A DNA stretch of 64,000 nucleotides from Diphasiastrum complanatum (Eukaryota; Streptophyta; Lycopodiopsida; Lycopodiales; Lycopodiaceae): positions 40,987,631-41,051,630 of the forward strand of contig CM055102.1 of assembly GCA_029204225.1 (NCBI GenBank), in the 5' to 3' direction. Each line of letters begins with the position of its first letter. Position 1 is the stretch's first letter. The position numbers were made by a program, and so were the translations under genes. The notes below the pieces were generated by a model. It made no database searches, was not told where the DNA came from, and saw only the letters and a list, made by a program, of their open reading frames with translations. Positions 1-10,055 of this stretch are shown piece by piece.

Positions 1-120
1 TTCTAACTTTCTATTGATATGCTATCATGAATGTCTTGTTCTCTTCTTGCTTCTAGCTTTACTTCCATTGTAATTGCTATTAGTTTGGGATTTGGCACAT
101 AACATTTTAAATTTGGGTGT

Positions 121-216
121 GCTACTCCCGGCGGTTGTGAGACAGTCGTTCATGCTTTACGAGCTATTTTGGATATTCATCTAGACTGGGTAGTATTGCA
201 AGTTGATGTTGCTAAC
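121..216 (+). pseudogene. LINE-type reverse transcriptase fragment
   Basis: One open frame of 32 codons reads GGCETVVHALRAI followed by WVVLQVDVAN. This resembles the early RT palm (motif A region, xxLQVDVxNAFN) of plant non-LTR elements. The conserved AFN after VDVAN is lost: the frame continues as PDCTC, so the fragment breaks there. No start, no endonuclease and no downstream RT motifs follow; a Copia gag begins about 175 bases later. A second LINE remnant of the same general kind lies at 61.26-62.3 kb. The family assignment rests on motif recall from a short stretch, hence moderate confidence. Confidence 0.55.
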
Positions 217-390
217 CCAGACTGTACCTGCAAGTACGCTACCGCAAAACAGAGTGATTGCAGCGAAGAAAGTGCTCAGAGCCTTTCAAATTGGTGGAAA
301 AGCGGTGAGTGGCCTGGTAAGGGAAAAAGTGCAGGTCATTATTTTCAACTTCTGACATCACTGTTGGCCTCGACATATTGTTTTTAGCCT

Positions 391-1216
391 ATGGCAGAAG
401 TTTCAAGTAGTTTTGCAAAGTCCATTTCGAGTGAAAGTAGCAAATTGGACGGAATTTCCAACTATGCAGTGTGAAAATCCAAAATGAAAAACATACTGAT
501 GGAGAAAGACGTGCGGGAAGTCGTCACAGGTGATGAGAGAAGGCCGCCAAATGAAGCGGATATCAAAGTGTTTGACAAAAAGATGAGGAAAGTTTTGACC
601 TTCATTAACTTGTCAGTGAAGGATCACATCATTACCCACATTTGTGATGCTGTTACACCCAGATAGGCATGGGATGTGCTTAAGGAGCAGTTCGAGATGT
701 CAAATCCGTCAAGAATCATGTTTCTGAAGTCAAAGCTGAACAGTGTCCGAATGGAACAAGGAGAGCACATTCAGACGTACATGACCAGAATCAAGACAAT
801 GAGGGATGAACTACATTCTATTGGTGAGCGCATACATGATGTGGAGCTGGTGCACAATGCATTGTGTGGAATTGCAGAACCCTATCAAATGTTTGTGAGC
901 AGAATAGCATCAAGAGAAAGATTGCCAACCTTTGACGAGCTCACAAAAATCTTGATGTAGGAAGAGCAACGGCGAGAAATGGTGAAAGCTAGACGTCAAA
1001 ATATTGATGATCAGGCAGTTGCGACACGCCAAAAACAAGGCAAGAGCAAGAGCAAGAAGAAGTCTAAGCAGCAATTTGTCAAGTCTCAGGAGGATGAGGG
1101 ATTTTCTAGTAAGACCAAGAACAAAGACAAATGCTTCCATTGTGGTAAAAAGGGCCATCGGAAGAGTGAATCGCAAATTCCTGGCGGAACAAGGCAAGGG
1201 GAAACCAAAACAAGCA
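391..1216 (+). pseudogene. Copia gag (broken) with degenerate zinc knuckle
   Basis: From ATG 391 the frame reads a Copia gag start (KLDGISNY), then meets stops at about 472, 664 and 958. Between these the frame holds the usual gag_pre and UBN2-like pattern, with LSVKDHIITHI, AWDVLKEQFEM and an LTRI-like SRIASRERLPTF segment. A lysine-rich linker leads to the knuckle CFHCGKKGHRKSES at about 1132-1173, a CX2CX4HX4C motif whose last cysteine is serine. The nucleocapsid would therefore not bind zinc normally. Several independent stops show the copy is dead. Confidence 0.8.
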
Positions 1217-1291
1217 GGTAACCTTGTCGATGAGGGTGAGATTGAAGACTCTAACATCTTCATATCTGCATTGTCATCTAATCAAGATGAT

Positions 1292-1878
1292 CAAGCGTGG
1301 TATATTGACTCGGGAGCCACAAGACACATGACAAGTTAGCATGAAAGTGTTGGATAATGAAACGTCCGTTTCACAAGCAAATGGCGAGGTGTGCAAGATC
1401 AAGGGGATAGGCACCGTTTCAATCCAACTACCTGATGGCAAAAGTAGAATGATGAGGGAGGTACTTTGCGCACCAGGTTTGAAGAGAAATCTACTTTCGG
1501 TTGGAGTCATTACTGATCAAAAGTTGAAAGTAGAATTCGCCCATGATCGTTGCTTTGTGAAGGATGTGAACCAAACCTAAGGAAGAGAGATGTAAACTTG
1601 ATGTAAAAGCTATCAAGTGTATATTCCTAGGATATGATGATCGTGTGAAGGGCTATAGATGTTTTGATCCAGTGGAAAACAAAGTCCATATAAGTCGTGA
1701 TGTTATCTTTGATGAATCCAAGATGTATGAAGACGAGGATGCTGAGAAGATAGAGACATCCAGTAGGAAAGATGGTATAGTGAGATACCACCTAATGATG
1801 ATCCATTCATTGACCTTCCAAGTGATGAAAAAGAGGATACATCTCTACTCAACCTCAGGAGATAGGTTGGAGAGGTAG
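1292..1878 (+). pseudogene. Copia protease and integrase-end scraps
   Basis: WYIDSGATRHMTS (about 1299-1338) is the Copia aspartic-protease active site with an intact DSG triad. A stop follows directly, and the next frame continues the protease fold to LCAPGLKRNLLSVG. After about 1580 the sequence jumps to IKCIFLGYDDRVKGYRCFDP, which normally follows the integrase core. The HHCC finger and DDE core are therefore deleted. The remainder (VHISRDVIFDES) is the usual linker before RT. Confidence 0.75.
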
Positions 1879-2008
1879 GGACAAACCTTTTGGTGCAAGA
1901 AGGATTGAAGTTGCAGGTGACACACGCAAGGAGAAGGATGTACCATGGGATACATTTTCACCAGGAAGCCGATCACCTGACAGAAAGCTCCCTAAGTGGT
2001 TTGAGAGA

Positions 2009-3175
2009 TTGTTGGAGAGCCGTGACATGGATGGCTTTCCAGGATCAGCGAAGGGACAGAAAAATAAAGTATGTCGCTTGAAGAAAGCGCTTTATGGTAA
2101 TGCACCACATGCGTGGTATAGCAGGATTGATGTCTACTTTCGTTCAAAGGGGATGGTGAGAACACATTCTGATCTAAATCTATATGTCTTATGCTTTGAT
2201 GGTATGGTTGCTTTGATTGCTCTTTATGTTGATGACTTGATTATTATGGGAAATAATCAAGAGATGATAGACATGATCAAGAAAGACCTCATGGAACAAT
2301 TTGAGATGACAGATCTCAGCCTAATGCATTATTGCCTTGGAGTAGAGGTGTGGCAAAAAGGACACGAAGTGGGTTTAACACAGGTGAAGTATGTCAAAGA
2401 GTTGCTGCACAGGTTTAGGTTGCAGGATTGCAAACCAGTAAATACTCCTATTGAACCAGGTAAAACGCTTTCTAATCTTGATGAGTCACAGTCATTTGAT
2501 TGTACGTTGTATAGACAGTTAGTAGGGAGCTTGATTTACCTTACCACAACTAGACCAAATATATGCAATGTTGTTGGCATTGTAAGTCAGTTTATGGCAA
2601 GACCTACGGAAATGCATTGGAAGGCAGCTAAATGCATTTTGCGTTATGTGAAAGGCACTTCAGATTATGGCTTGATTTATAGGAAGCATGATGGTTTACC
2701 TGAGTTGTGTGGCTATGTGGATGCGGATTGGGGAGCTGACTATGATGATCGTAGATCCACCACAGGCTATGTATTCCAGGTTTGTGGTAGTTGCTTTTTT
2801 TGGTCTAGTAAAAAGCAAAGTACAATTGCTCTATCCACCACAGAAGCAGAGTATAAGGCAATGTGTAGTGCAGCACATGAAGCTATATGGTTGAGACAAA
2901 TCTTGGAAGAAGTTGGCATGAAGCAGAAAAATCTCACGACATTACATAGCGACAGTCAGAGTGGCATTCAGCTAGCAAAGAATCCAGTGTTCCATGCGAG
3001 AACTAAACACATTGAGATTCAGTACCACTTTATACGTGAGAGGCTACTGAGTCGTGAAATTCATGTTGTTCATTGTAGCACAGAAGAACAATTAGTTGAT
3101 ATTTTCACTAAGCCACTTGTTGGAGAAAAGTTTGATAAGTTTAGATCAAAGATTTCTGTACTTAAAGTTTATTGA
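2009..3175 (+). CDS. Copia RT (C-terminal half) and RNase H, 388 codons
   Basis: The ORF contains the late RT palm and a complete RNase H. Visible landmarks are KALYGNAPHAWYSRI (the K[AQ]LYGLKQ motif with LKQ changed to NAP), the catalytic ALYVDDLIIMG at residues 71-81, CLGVEVW, and LVGSLIYLTTTRPNI. The RNase H carries GYVDADWGADYDD, STTEAEYKAM, HSDSQSGIQLA and the terminal DIFTKPL. Catalytic aspartates of both domains are present. The N-terminal fingers of RT and motif A are missing, so it cannot act alone. The nominal start codon is simply the first in the open frame; about 20 residues before VCRLKKALYG do not match the family. Confidence 0.85.
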   Translation: MLESRDMDGFPGSAKGQKNKVCRLKKALYGNAPHAWYSRIDVYFRSKGMVRTHSDLNLYVLCFDGMVALIALYVDDLIIMGNNQEMIDMIKKDLMEQFEMTDLSLMHYCLGVEVWQKGHEVGLTQVKYVKELLHRFRLQDCKPVNTPIEPGKTLSNLDESQSFDCTLYRQLVGSLIYLTTTRPNICNVVGIVSQFMARPTEMHWKAAKCILRYVKGTSDYGLIYRKHDGLPELCGYVDADWGADYDDRRSTTGYVFQVCGSCFFWSSKKQSTIALSTTEAEYKAMCSAAHEAIWLRQILEEVGMKQKNLTTLHSDSQSGIQLAKNPVFHARTKHIEIQYHFIRERLLSREIHVVHCSTEEQLVDIFTKPLVGEKFDKFRSKISVLKVY

Positions 3176-3218
3176 CTTTAAAGCTATGTATATGACTGTA
3201 TAAAAAGTAGACTCTACA

Positions 3219-3505
3219 TTAAGGGAGAGAGTTAGAATTAAAGTGAAATCACTATGCTACTATAATGTGGGTCCTATCAGTGGATAAGGATCAGTTGGCC
3301 TCGCCACGAGGCAAGTCGACGGGACACGCGTTCTGCCAACGGCAACATGGGTCATGCATGGGTTGCCTGAGTGAACAACTATATGTACAGTGTAATTTCA
3401 TTTTGAGAAATACAGTTGCTATGTGAGCTTGTAGTGGAGAGTGTTTTCTATCTGTGTTACTGTGTAGCATGATCTGTGTTCTTGTGCAAAGCAAATTCTA
3501 AGTCC
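3219..3505 (+). repeat. Polypurine tract and probable 3' LTR of the first Copia
   Basis: TTAAGGGAGAGAG at 3219-3231, 44 bases past the RNase H stop, is a Copia-type polypurine tract. The following ~275 bases (starting GTTAGAATTA) hold typical LTR-like non-coding sequence. The end at about 3505 is placed where the minus-strand RT debris resumes. No partner LTR is present, so both boundaries are estimates. Confidence 0.6.
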
Positions 3506-4990
3506 CTATCTGTGTTTTGTCCATAAAAAGTTCGATATTAGGGTTATTGATAAAGCAAATGTCATCTATATATCTAAAAAAATGTCAAAAGTCATTCATA
3601 AACGAGGTTACACCCAGTCTAGCAAGTCTCTTAATAAATTGTGCTTCAAAAAGGAAAGATGCCAATTACACCACCACGTAGGTGAGCAAGAAAAACCTAT
3701 AGGGATACCTCGTGTCTATCTCCAGGTTCCGTTTCCAAGCCTGACAATACAATTATCAATCAAGAAGTCGTTCCATTGATAGAGTAAATTTATATCCAAA
3801 GAAAGCCAGTCTTGTGATTGTTTTGCCTTCCAAGACCAATTGAAAACTTCGCGTGAATGATCCATTTAAAGTATAAAAGCTCATATCTGGAATATTTAAA
3901 GGCATATTTTATTGCCTTTATCATGACATTTTTAAACCCTCTGGGCCATCTAGGGGAATGTTCTCATAGCATTTTGAGATATATGCGACCCACATATTGG
4001 TAATCAGAGATGGTAAGTTCAGATAGAAATCCATTCATGACTCACATTGCCAGTGTAAAATCGTATTAGCTCAAAGGATACTCTTGTATGTATTTGCCTT
4101 AAGGCCTGCTCCTTCCATGAGGAAGGGTGACAACATACCAAGAGCTCCTGTGAGAAATTTGGCAAGTATGGTAAAACAGCAATCGTGAGCATTGGTAATC
4201 CATCTGAAAGAGTCTTTGTGGGCTTTAGAAGTGCAAAGGAGGTAAGATAGAGAATTGTTTCTTAGAAAAAATTCAGGTAAAATGTTGTAGAAATGCTCAT
4301 TATATATGATAAGGGATCCTCCACAAGATTAGATTGATCGTTAGGGAAAGGAGTAAAATCCAGACTGTTAAGTCATTTTATGGCCAAATTTTGCACAAAG
4401 AATCTACACATGAAACATAGATTATGTTGTGCTTTATCAATTCCATTAACATATAGAGAGTTTGTAAGCCAAAGTAGTTCATCCCTTGCAATTTCATTTT
4501 TGGAAATAGATTCAATGTTTCCGTGAAGCCATTTTCCCTTTCTAATATGACTTAAAGCAATACTTTTGCAAAATGTAACATGTTCCTTTTTAGTTTTATT
4601 GTCTACAACATCGTAAGAAGGTACGTATTCCATAAGTATAAACCATCCATAATACAGCTCCAGAGCGACTTCATTCACATTGGCTTGTCTAAGAGTAATA
4701 TAATTTAGGCCTTTTTCTATCGATTTTCATAAGAGAGAACTATTAATAATCTTACAATCTGTACAGATGACATGGCCAAATTTTCAGAAATAAAGTTCTT
4801 GAAACGGTTAAAAGCGTAACATTGACAATGATGATTGTTATCTATATCAAACTGACAAAATACATCATCAGGAAAACACCATTCACATTTAACACTTGGT
4901 AGATAAGTCCAGCCAAATGTAATATCATAAAAGAGTTCGTCAACAGTACCAAAAATTCTGCATAAAATGTGAGCATAAAAATGCTTCACA
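3505..4990 (-). pseudogene. Reverse-transcriptase remnant, neither Copia, Gypsy nor the local LINE type
   Basis: Translating the minus strand across frames gives an ordered set of RT landmarks. RWITNAHDCCFTILAKFL lies at about 4212-4150, and ISKCYENIPLDGPEGL (motif A-like) at about 3985-3940. TRGIPIGFSCSP (motif B-like) is at about 3716-3683, and FRYIDDICFINNPN (catalytic YIDD, motif C) at about 3577-3541. Further upstream, WCFPDDVFCQFD and HHCQCYAFNRFKNF (4920-4790) look like a Cys/His-rich region. The GIPxGFSxSP and YIDD pairing recalls Penelope/TERT-like or related orphan RT families, from memory only. Stops and frameshifts abound (in motif B's neighbourhood, and at 4370 and 4715). The Copia element truncates the far end. 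The RT nature is fairly secure; the lineage is not. Confidence 0.6.
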
Positions 4991-5014
4991 TGGATAGACG
5001 ACGAGGTAATTGCT

Positions 5015-5254
5015 TTATATGTGGACCATTGTATTGCATTCGTCGTCTACGTCGACCATTACGAGGATCATTGTCTCCAACACTAAATGAATATGAAGAA
5101 TCCGGTATATCAAAATAACAAGAAGTATGTTGAAACAATGCTTGATAAACATTTTCTCCCAATACTTGATAGATCTAAATGTTGCATATGAACATACCAA
5201 TGTATCTATTAGACAGATTTGTCGTTTCAAGTTGTAAACATTCAATGAACTCAA
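5015..5254 (-). pseudogene. Diverged duplicate of the SET-like tail, joined to an Arg-rich segment
   Basis: The minus-strand stretch at about 5180-5140 encodes SIKYWEKMFIKHCF. This is a diverged copy of SIGFGEELFIKYSF, encoded about 330 bases upstream at 5490-5445; the nucleotides also align. After it, a shifted frame gives a coding-like run with DNDPRNGRRRRRMQYNGPHI (about 5080-5020). That run leads, after another frame change, straight into the Cys/His-rich N-terminal part of the RT remnant. The duplicated tail therefore sits between the SET-like and RT segments. Whether they ever formed one protein cannot be decided from this copy. Confidence 0.4.
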
Positions 5255-5393
5255 AGACGAATAATGCTCCTAACATCTAATCTAGGCAAATGACGAATAA
5301 TGCTCCTAACATTTAACATATTTAATGACACAAACCAAATACAATCAAGATGCATGGATTATACATCTCTACTTATCAACAAAATTTAAATCT

Positions 5394-5774
5394 TCACATT
5401 TGACTTATTGTCTTTTGCAAACATTTGGGTAGAGGACGGTTGAAACTATACTTGATGAACAATTCCTCCCCAAACCCGATAGATCTAGTGGCACAGACCA
5501 TTACATAAGTGCCCTTTACATTCCTAGTAAAATATTCTTCTTTTCCATTGGTGCGTTCTTCGAAATCACAATTCGTCAATAGAGGGTGGCCAATGGAACT
5601 ATTTATATATGCAGCAATGTTTCCATGCACATCTGGACATCCATCAATGTATGTATGATTTACCCTTGAGATGTTGCCTCCTTGCATGCGTTGCTCCTCT
5701 AAAGAACAAGCATTTGAATTCAAGCCATATACTTGCATCCTCCATTGGTGACGACACAAAGCATGCCAATCACC
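5394..5774 (-). pseudogene. SET-domain-like C-terminal segment
   Basis: The open minus frame reads IDGCPDVHGNIAAYINSS, then CDFEE, then YVMVCATRSIGFGEELFIKY. This matches the arrangement of the C-terminal half of a SET lysine-methyltransferase fold: the N-[IL]-A-x-[FY]-I-N-H/S-S pseudoknot strand, and the [VT]-R-x-I-x-x-GEEL-x-x-x-Y end. The catalytic NHS/C is degenerate (INSS, no following cysteine). The upstream half of SET is absent. A possible acceptor (AG before GGTGATTGG, about 5775) precedes the open frame, so it could be an exon. The downstream end is a stop at 5394. The SET call is by pattern only. Confidence 0.45.
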
Positions 5775-5903
5775 CTACTTGTATTGAGGTCCTGCATATG
5801 GCATCAATGTCACAACACTGTTTAAAGGGACCTCAATACTACTCAATGCAAAAAGGCCCAAATTAGCCTCGTGAAAGTGTTCACTAGGCATGATCATGTA
5901 CAT

Positions 5904-6425
5904 TCAACCCCAATACGTAAATGGTGTTCCATTTAATGGTAATGCTAATTGGAGTGGCCAACACGAATATCTACTTCTAATAAAAGTTTTTACTAATGGT
6001 TGCAAGCTAGGTGGAAGAGGAAGGTCATACAAAGAACCTAGAATGTCTTTTGACACATCAACAGTGCGTAGTAATTTGCAATTATCTTTCAAACTAGTCA
6101 TAATACGTCCAAGACGTGTTTTCTTTCCTAAAGGGGTGGTCAAGTTTGTGGAATCCACATGGAGTATCGTGGAGGACTCATGTGCAACATCTAGGATAGG
6201 TGTGGTTGGGTGGTAAGAACGTTCTAGAGATTTGGAGACATGGATTGAATCACAAGGCATTGATGAACTAATTATATCATGCAAGGGGTCATCATCAACA
6301 AGAGCATCATCTAGGACCAATGATAATCCAAAATCGATATTCATGTGATTTATCCTATCAATAATATTCTTGATCTCTCTTGCAACTCTTTTTCTTGAAA
6401 CCAACTTATGGTTCTTCTTCTGCAA
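5904..6425 (-). pseudogene. Unidentified 173-codon ORF upstream of the SET-like segment
   Basis: This open minus-strand frame starts just inside the (CT)n tract and reads toward the SET-like exon. The product is of mixed composition: basic at the N-terminus ([15 protein letters not shown]), with an acidic run DDALVDDDPLHDII and a proline patch LPLPPSLQPL. No domain is recognised. About 130 bases separate it from the SET-like frame on the same strand. The C-terminal GTATTG could be a splice donor, so both may be exons of one former gene. It is longer than expected by chance in this AT-rich sequence, but could still be fortuitous. Confidence 0.3.
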
Positions 6426-6449
6426 AAGTTGAAAATGTTAGATGTATCA

Positions 6450-6556
<107 letters not shown>

Positions 6557-6885
6557 CATGAAACATAAATTAATATATAACACAAACCGTAAACCAGTAG
6601 CATGAAACACACACACAAAGACATGCACGCACACACACACCCACCCTAAACACACATGAAGAGAAAAATAGAGAGAACATTATAGACTACTAATCAAAAC
6701 TCCCGAACCACACGATTATATCCTACTCCAGAATGTCACCACATGCTCCCTCCCTACAGCGTTTGGACTTTTTTGTGGAACTCATCTTCCAACAAAAAAC
6801 ATTTGAACCACGTCTTTAACGGAAGAAAACAAGGGCTACACACCTTCCTAAAACTGGGAGTGTTGGTTACCTTTAACTCTTTCAT

Positions 6886-7010
<125 letters not shown>

Positions 7011-7050
7011 CGTGAATGAGTCTATTATGGGTGACTGAATATGGAAATCA

Positions 7051-7215
7051 AGATTAACTACATCTAATCATTCTATTTGGATTTTTTCTTTTAGAAGCAA
7101 GTGAGAGATTAACTTCATCTAATCATTCTATTTGGATTTTTTCTTTTAGAAGCAAGTGAGAGATTAACTTCATCTAAATATTCTATTTGGATTTTTTCTT
7201 TTAGAAGCAAGTGAG
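7051..7215. repeat. 55-bp tandem repeat, three copies
   Basis: Units start at 7051, 7106 and 7161 with AGATTAACT and end AGAAGCAAGTGAG; a degenerate fourth start is at 7216. Copies differ at only a few positions, so the array is recent. Confidence 0.95.
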
Positions 7216-7275
7216 AGATCAACTTCAAAGTATCATGGCACTCATCCTATCGCTCAATATTTATTGGCCAAACTA

Positions 7276-7960
7276 TCTCAGGGTTCAAGGTTTATATGTA
7301 CATTTTACATTCAGTATGAAGTTAGTGAGAGAGTGATATTGCATGTTCTTCTTCCACCTCCTTGCTTGGTGATTGCTTATGGTGAATGCTTGATGTTGCA
7401 TATCTGATTCTTGACATGGTATCAGAGCTACGATAGTCCTGCGTGCCTAATAAGTGAATACAACTTGTCACAGGCTCCGCAATGAAGTGAGAAAGTCCTT
7501 CACAGGAGGTGAAAGCTTGGAGAGACAAAAACGGTTGGAAGAAATCCTTCTTGGTGTATTTTGCAGGTTTTTGAGCTCACAGTTATTAGTGGGGAACAAA
7601 GACACAGTCTTGAAGACATCGGAAAGGCCAGGGCTGCATCAGACAGATTGAAAATCTGTTGAGTGGAAAAGTTTTACAATATTTTTTTTAGTCTTTGTGA
7701 AAAGTGCCATCTGTCGAAGAGTTGTGTCAAGAAATCTCTCATCTGTTTGTTTGGAGTACAACAAATCACACTAGACAGTGTCTAGTACTGCCATTCAGAG
7801 TTTTGAGGCTTCATACTTTTCACATTACTGATCTCTGTTTGTCTGAATGATCACTCGCTTCGAAGTTACACTTCTTAGTTACTGTTCACAATGTACTTTA
7901 TTATTGACAACTATTACCAGCTATAACTAGCCGTAGTCTAGTCTAGTAGTCTACTCCTAA

Positions 7961-8056
<96 letters not shown>

Positions 8057-8193
8057 GGTTCAGAGTTTATATGTACATTTTACATTTAGTATGAAGTTAG
8101 TGTGAGAGAGTGATATTGCGTGTTCTTCTTCCGCCTCCTCACTTGGTGATTGCTTATGGTGAATGCTTGATGTTGCATATTTGATTATTGACA
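7276..8193 (+). mobile_element. TRIM-like miniature LTR retrotransposon
   Basis: About 140 bases at 7276-7416 (TCTCAGGGTTCA to TTCTTGACA) recur at 8051-8193 with a handful of differences. The left copy is followed at once by TGGTATCAGAGC (7417-7428), the initiator-Met primer-binding site, so it is a 5' LTR end. Only about 530 bases lie between PBS and the right-hand (CT)n, with no gag or pol frame. This is the layout of a terminal-repeat retrotransposon in miniature. The outer LTR edges are unclear because (CT)n and the 55-bp repeats interrupt them. Confidence 0.65.
7963..8054. repeat. (TC)46 microsatellite inside the right LTR of the TRIM-like element
   Basis: A 92-base TC run joins directly to the conserved LTR sequence CAGGGTTCAGAG. 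Confidence 0.97.
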
Positions 8194-8821
8194 AAATTTC
8201 TATTTTAGTTTCCAAATGTCATATTCACATTGAAAAAATACATTTGTTTTTTTTATAGCAACATAGTTGTTTTTAATTTCTCTTGTATAATGCATAATGG
8301 ATTCAAATGTTATTTTCGACAAGAAGCTTACAAAGTGCATGTCTATGCCAAAACTCAACAAAGAGGAAAGCACTATAAAAAAGAACCTAGAATGAAGGCC
8401 GTAAAGATTCAAATACGGATCCTACAATAGGAGTATCAAGTTATTCATTTACAAACTTTCCTTACATTTTCCTGCCATCAACTGATAGGCAAAATCTAAC
8501 TATGTCTAAATTGAGAGGTGATGACACCTTTAAGAAGTCAAAGATTTGTAGTATGATGAGGATGATTCAAATGTTGTGGTCTTCATAATTGAAAACAAAG
8601 GACAAACTAGATTATTCAGTGTCAGTGAAATCCTTTGTGTAGTTCAGCGCATAACTCCGTCACATTTACAAAATGAAATGAGGGAGTGCTTTGAGGAGAG
8701 TGAAAATTTGATTCGTACATTGTCTAGTTATTTGTTTGGAAGCACGCAAGCATCTGCATCAAATTTAGTTCCTTCAAAAGATATATGTTTTGGTGTTAAT
8801 TGATTGTAGAGTATCTTGAAA
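8194..8821. other. AT-rich stretch without a recognised gene
   Basis: A 75-codon open frame at 8576-8803 (+) has no recognisable motif. Nothing else is seen. Confidence 0.5.
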
Positions 8822-9160
8822 GTTGTTTTGCTACATAAATTCACCAATATTCATTTTTTATCAAGTTGTAATTGGATATTTAGTATGTATGTCCTTATGT
8901 GTGATGATGAATAGTTTGGACATCTAAAAAAAAAGTATCGATAGTTGTTTTGCTACATAAATTCATCAATATTCATTTTTTATCAGGTTGTAATTGAATA
9001 TTCAGTAATATGTCCTTTGTGATGATGAATAGAAAAATGTATCGACATTTGTTTTGATACATAAATGCATCAATAATCAATTTCTATTTGGTCCCAATCA
9101 AATATTCAGTAGGTATTTCCTTATGTGTGACAACGAATAGTTTGGACATCTAAAAGAAAT
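8822..9160. repeat. Diverged ~104-122 bp tandem repeat, three copies
   Basis: Starts at 8822, 8944 and 9048 with (G/T)TTGTTTTG(C/A)TACATAAAT. Each copy ends in GTGTGATGATGAATAG or a variant. The periods of 122 and 104 differ through internal deletions. Confidence 0.85.
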
Positions 9161-9950
9161 GCCTTGCAATGAAAACACTACCACATTTGCATCTAATATT
9201 TGATAGTTTACGTTTTTGGAACTAGTTGTAAAACCACAATGGGTGAACAATACACATTGACACATTTTAAGTTTAAAAAAAAAAAAATTCATTCATTGGC
9301 CTAATAATAAATGATTGAGACTTGATCTGAGAGACATTACTACAAAAAGAAATCTAAAATCCAAATGTTTTTCATGGGATTGTATGCTAATAGAGTTGTA
9401 TCACTTGATAACTATATGATAGTTCTTAAAAAATTGTCACTTTCTATTAAAATCTATTATGATTACATAAGATTGCATTTGTTCATTTGTTCATTTGTTC
9501 TATTTTTTGTTCTCCGTTGCATAGATTTTGTTAGTCAATCAGTATATACAATTGTACATTTGCTTGAATAGGGCGTAGGCCAAGTTTTGGTATAAGCCAA
9601 CGTATCGCACCACCGAGAAATTGAGACTATCCATTTGAACGCTCTATTCAGTTGAGCCACAATACATTGAATGTTCTTGTAATAGTTGTATTGAAACTTA
9701 TAAGCATAATCATTTTACACGTTTTTTGTTTCTTTGTTTCAATGAGATACATACAATAATCTTTTGAAAGTCTATAGTATAATTGATAATCTAAATTTTG
9801 TATTTGTAATTTAAGACTTTGTCATGATTTTTTTGTGAATATAATGCCCAGTTTTTATTTTTTCATTTTGCCAATGAACTCCTACTATGGCATATGTTTT
9901 GTAAGTCCATGGGTAGAAGCTTAATATAATAAAATAACTTAAACTTAGGA
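9161..9950. other. AT-rich stretch, nothing recognised
   Basis: Contains a 13-base A run near 9276 and short open frames only. No gene, terminal repeat or tandem array was seen. Confidence 0.5.
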
Positions 9951-10055
9951 TTAGAACTTAGACTTAAGAAACTTAAGCTTAGAAAGATTCTAAGTTATCT
10001 TAAGTCCTGAGTTAGAAACTTCTAAAGTTCTAAGTTCTAAGTTAGAAGTTTTTTA
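9951..10055. repeat. Cryptic simple sequence of CTTAGA / TAAGTT words
   Basis: The words AACTTAGA, CTTAAG, TCTAAGTT and TAGAAACTT recur in both orientations, giving many short hairpins such as ACTTAAG paired with CTTAAGT. It borders the LTR-like segment. Confidence 0.7.

Larger units (their letters stand above)
391..3505 (+). mobile_element. Ty1/Copia retrotransposon, 5'-truncated and internally deleted
   Basis: The order gag, zinc knuckle, protease, scrap of integrase C-terminus, RT and RNase H, then polypurine tract and LTR-like sequence is diagnostic of Ty1/Copia. There is no 5' LTR or primer-binding site before the gag ATG at 391. Almost all of the integrase core and the N-terminal half of RT are deleted, at about 1580 and 1900-2060. 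Frame changes and stops break gag, while the RT/RNase H tail is a clean 388-codon ORF. The right end abuts the minus-strand RT debris at about 3505, so this Copia probably inserted into or beside it. Confidence 0.85.

Noticed and set aside
7417-7428. tRNA gene at TGGTATCAGAGC sites
   Set aside because: Only the 12-base complement of a tRNA end is present, always just after an LTR: a primer-binding site.
7454-7651. 65-codon frame between the TRIM-like LTRs as a possible gag
   Set aside because: No knuckle or gag pattern; too short and without homologous features.
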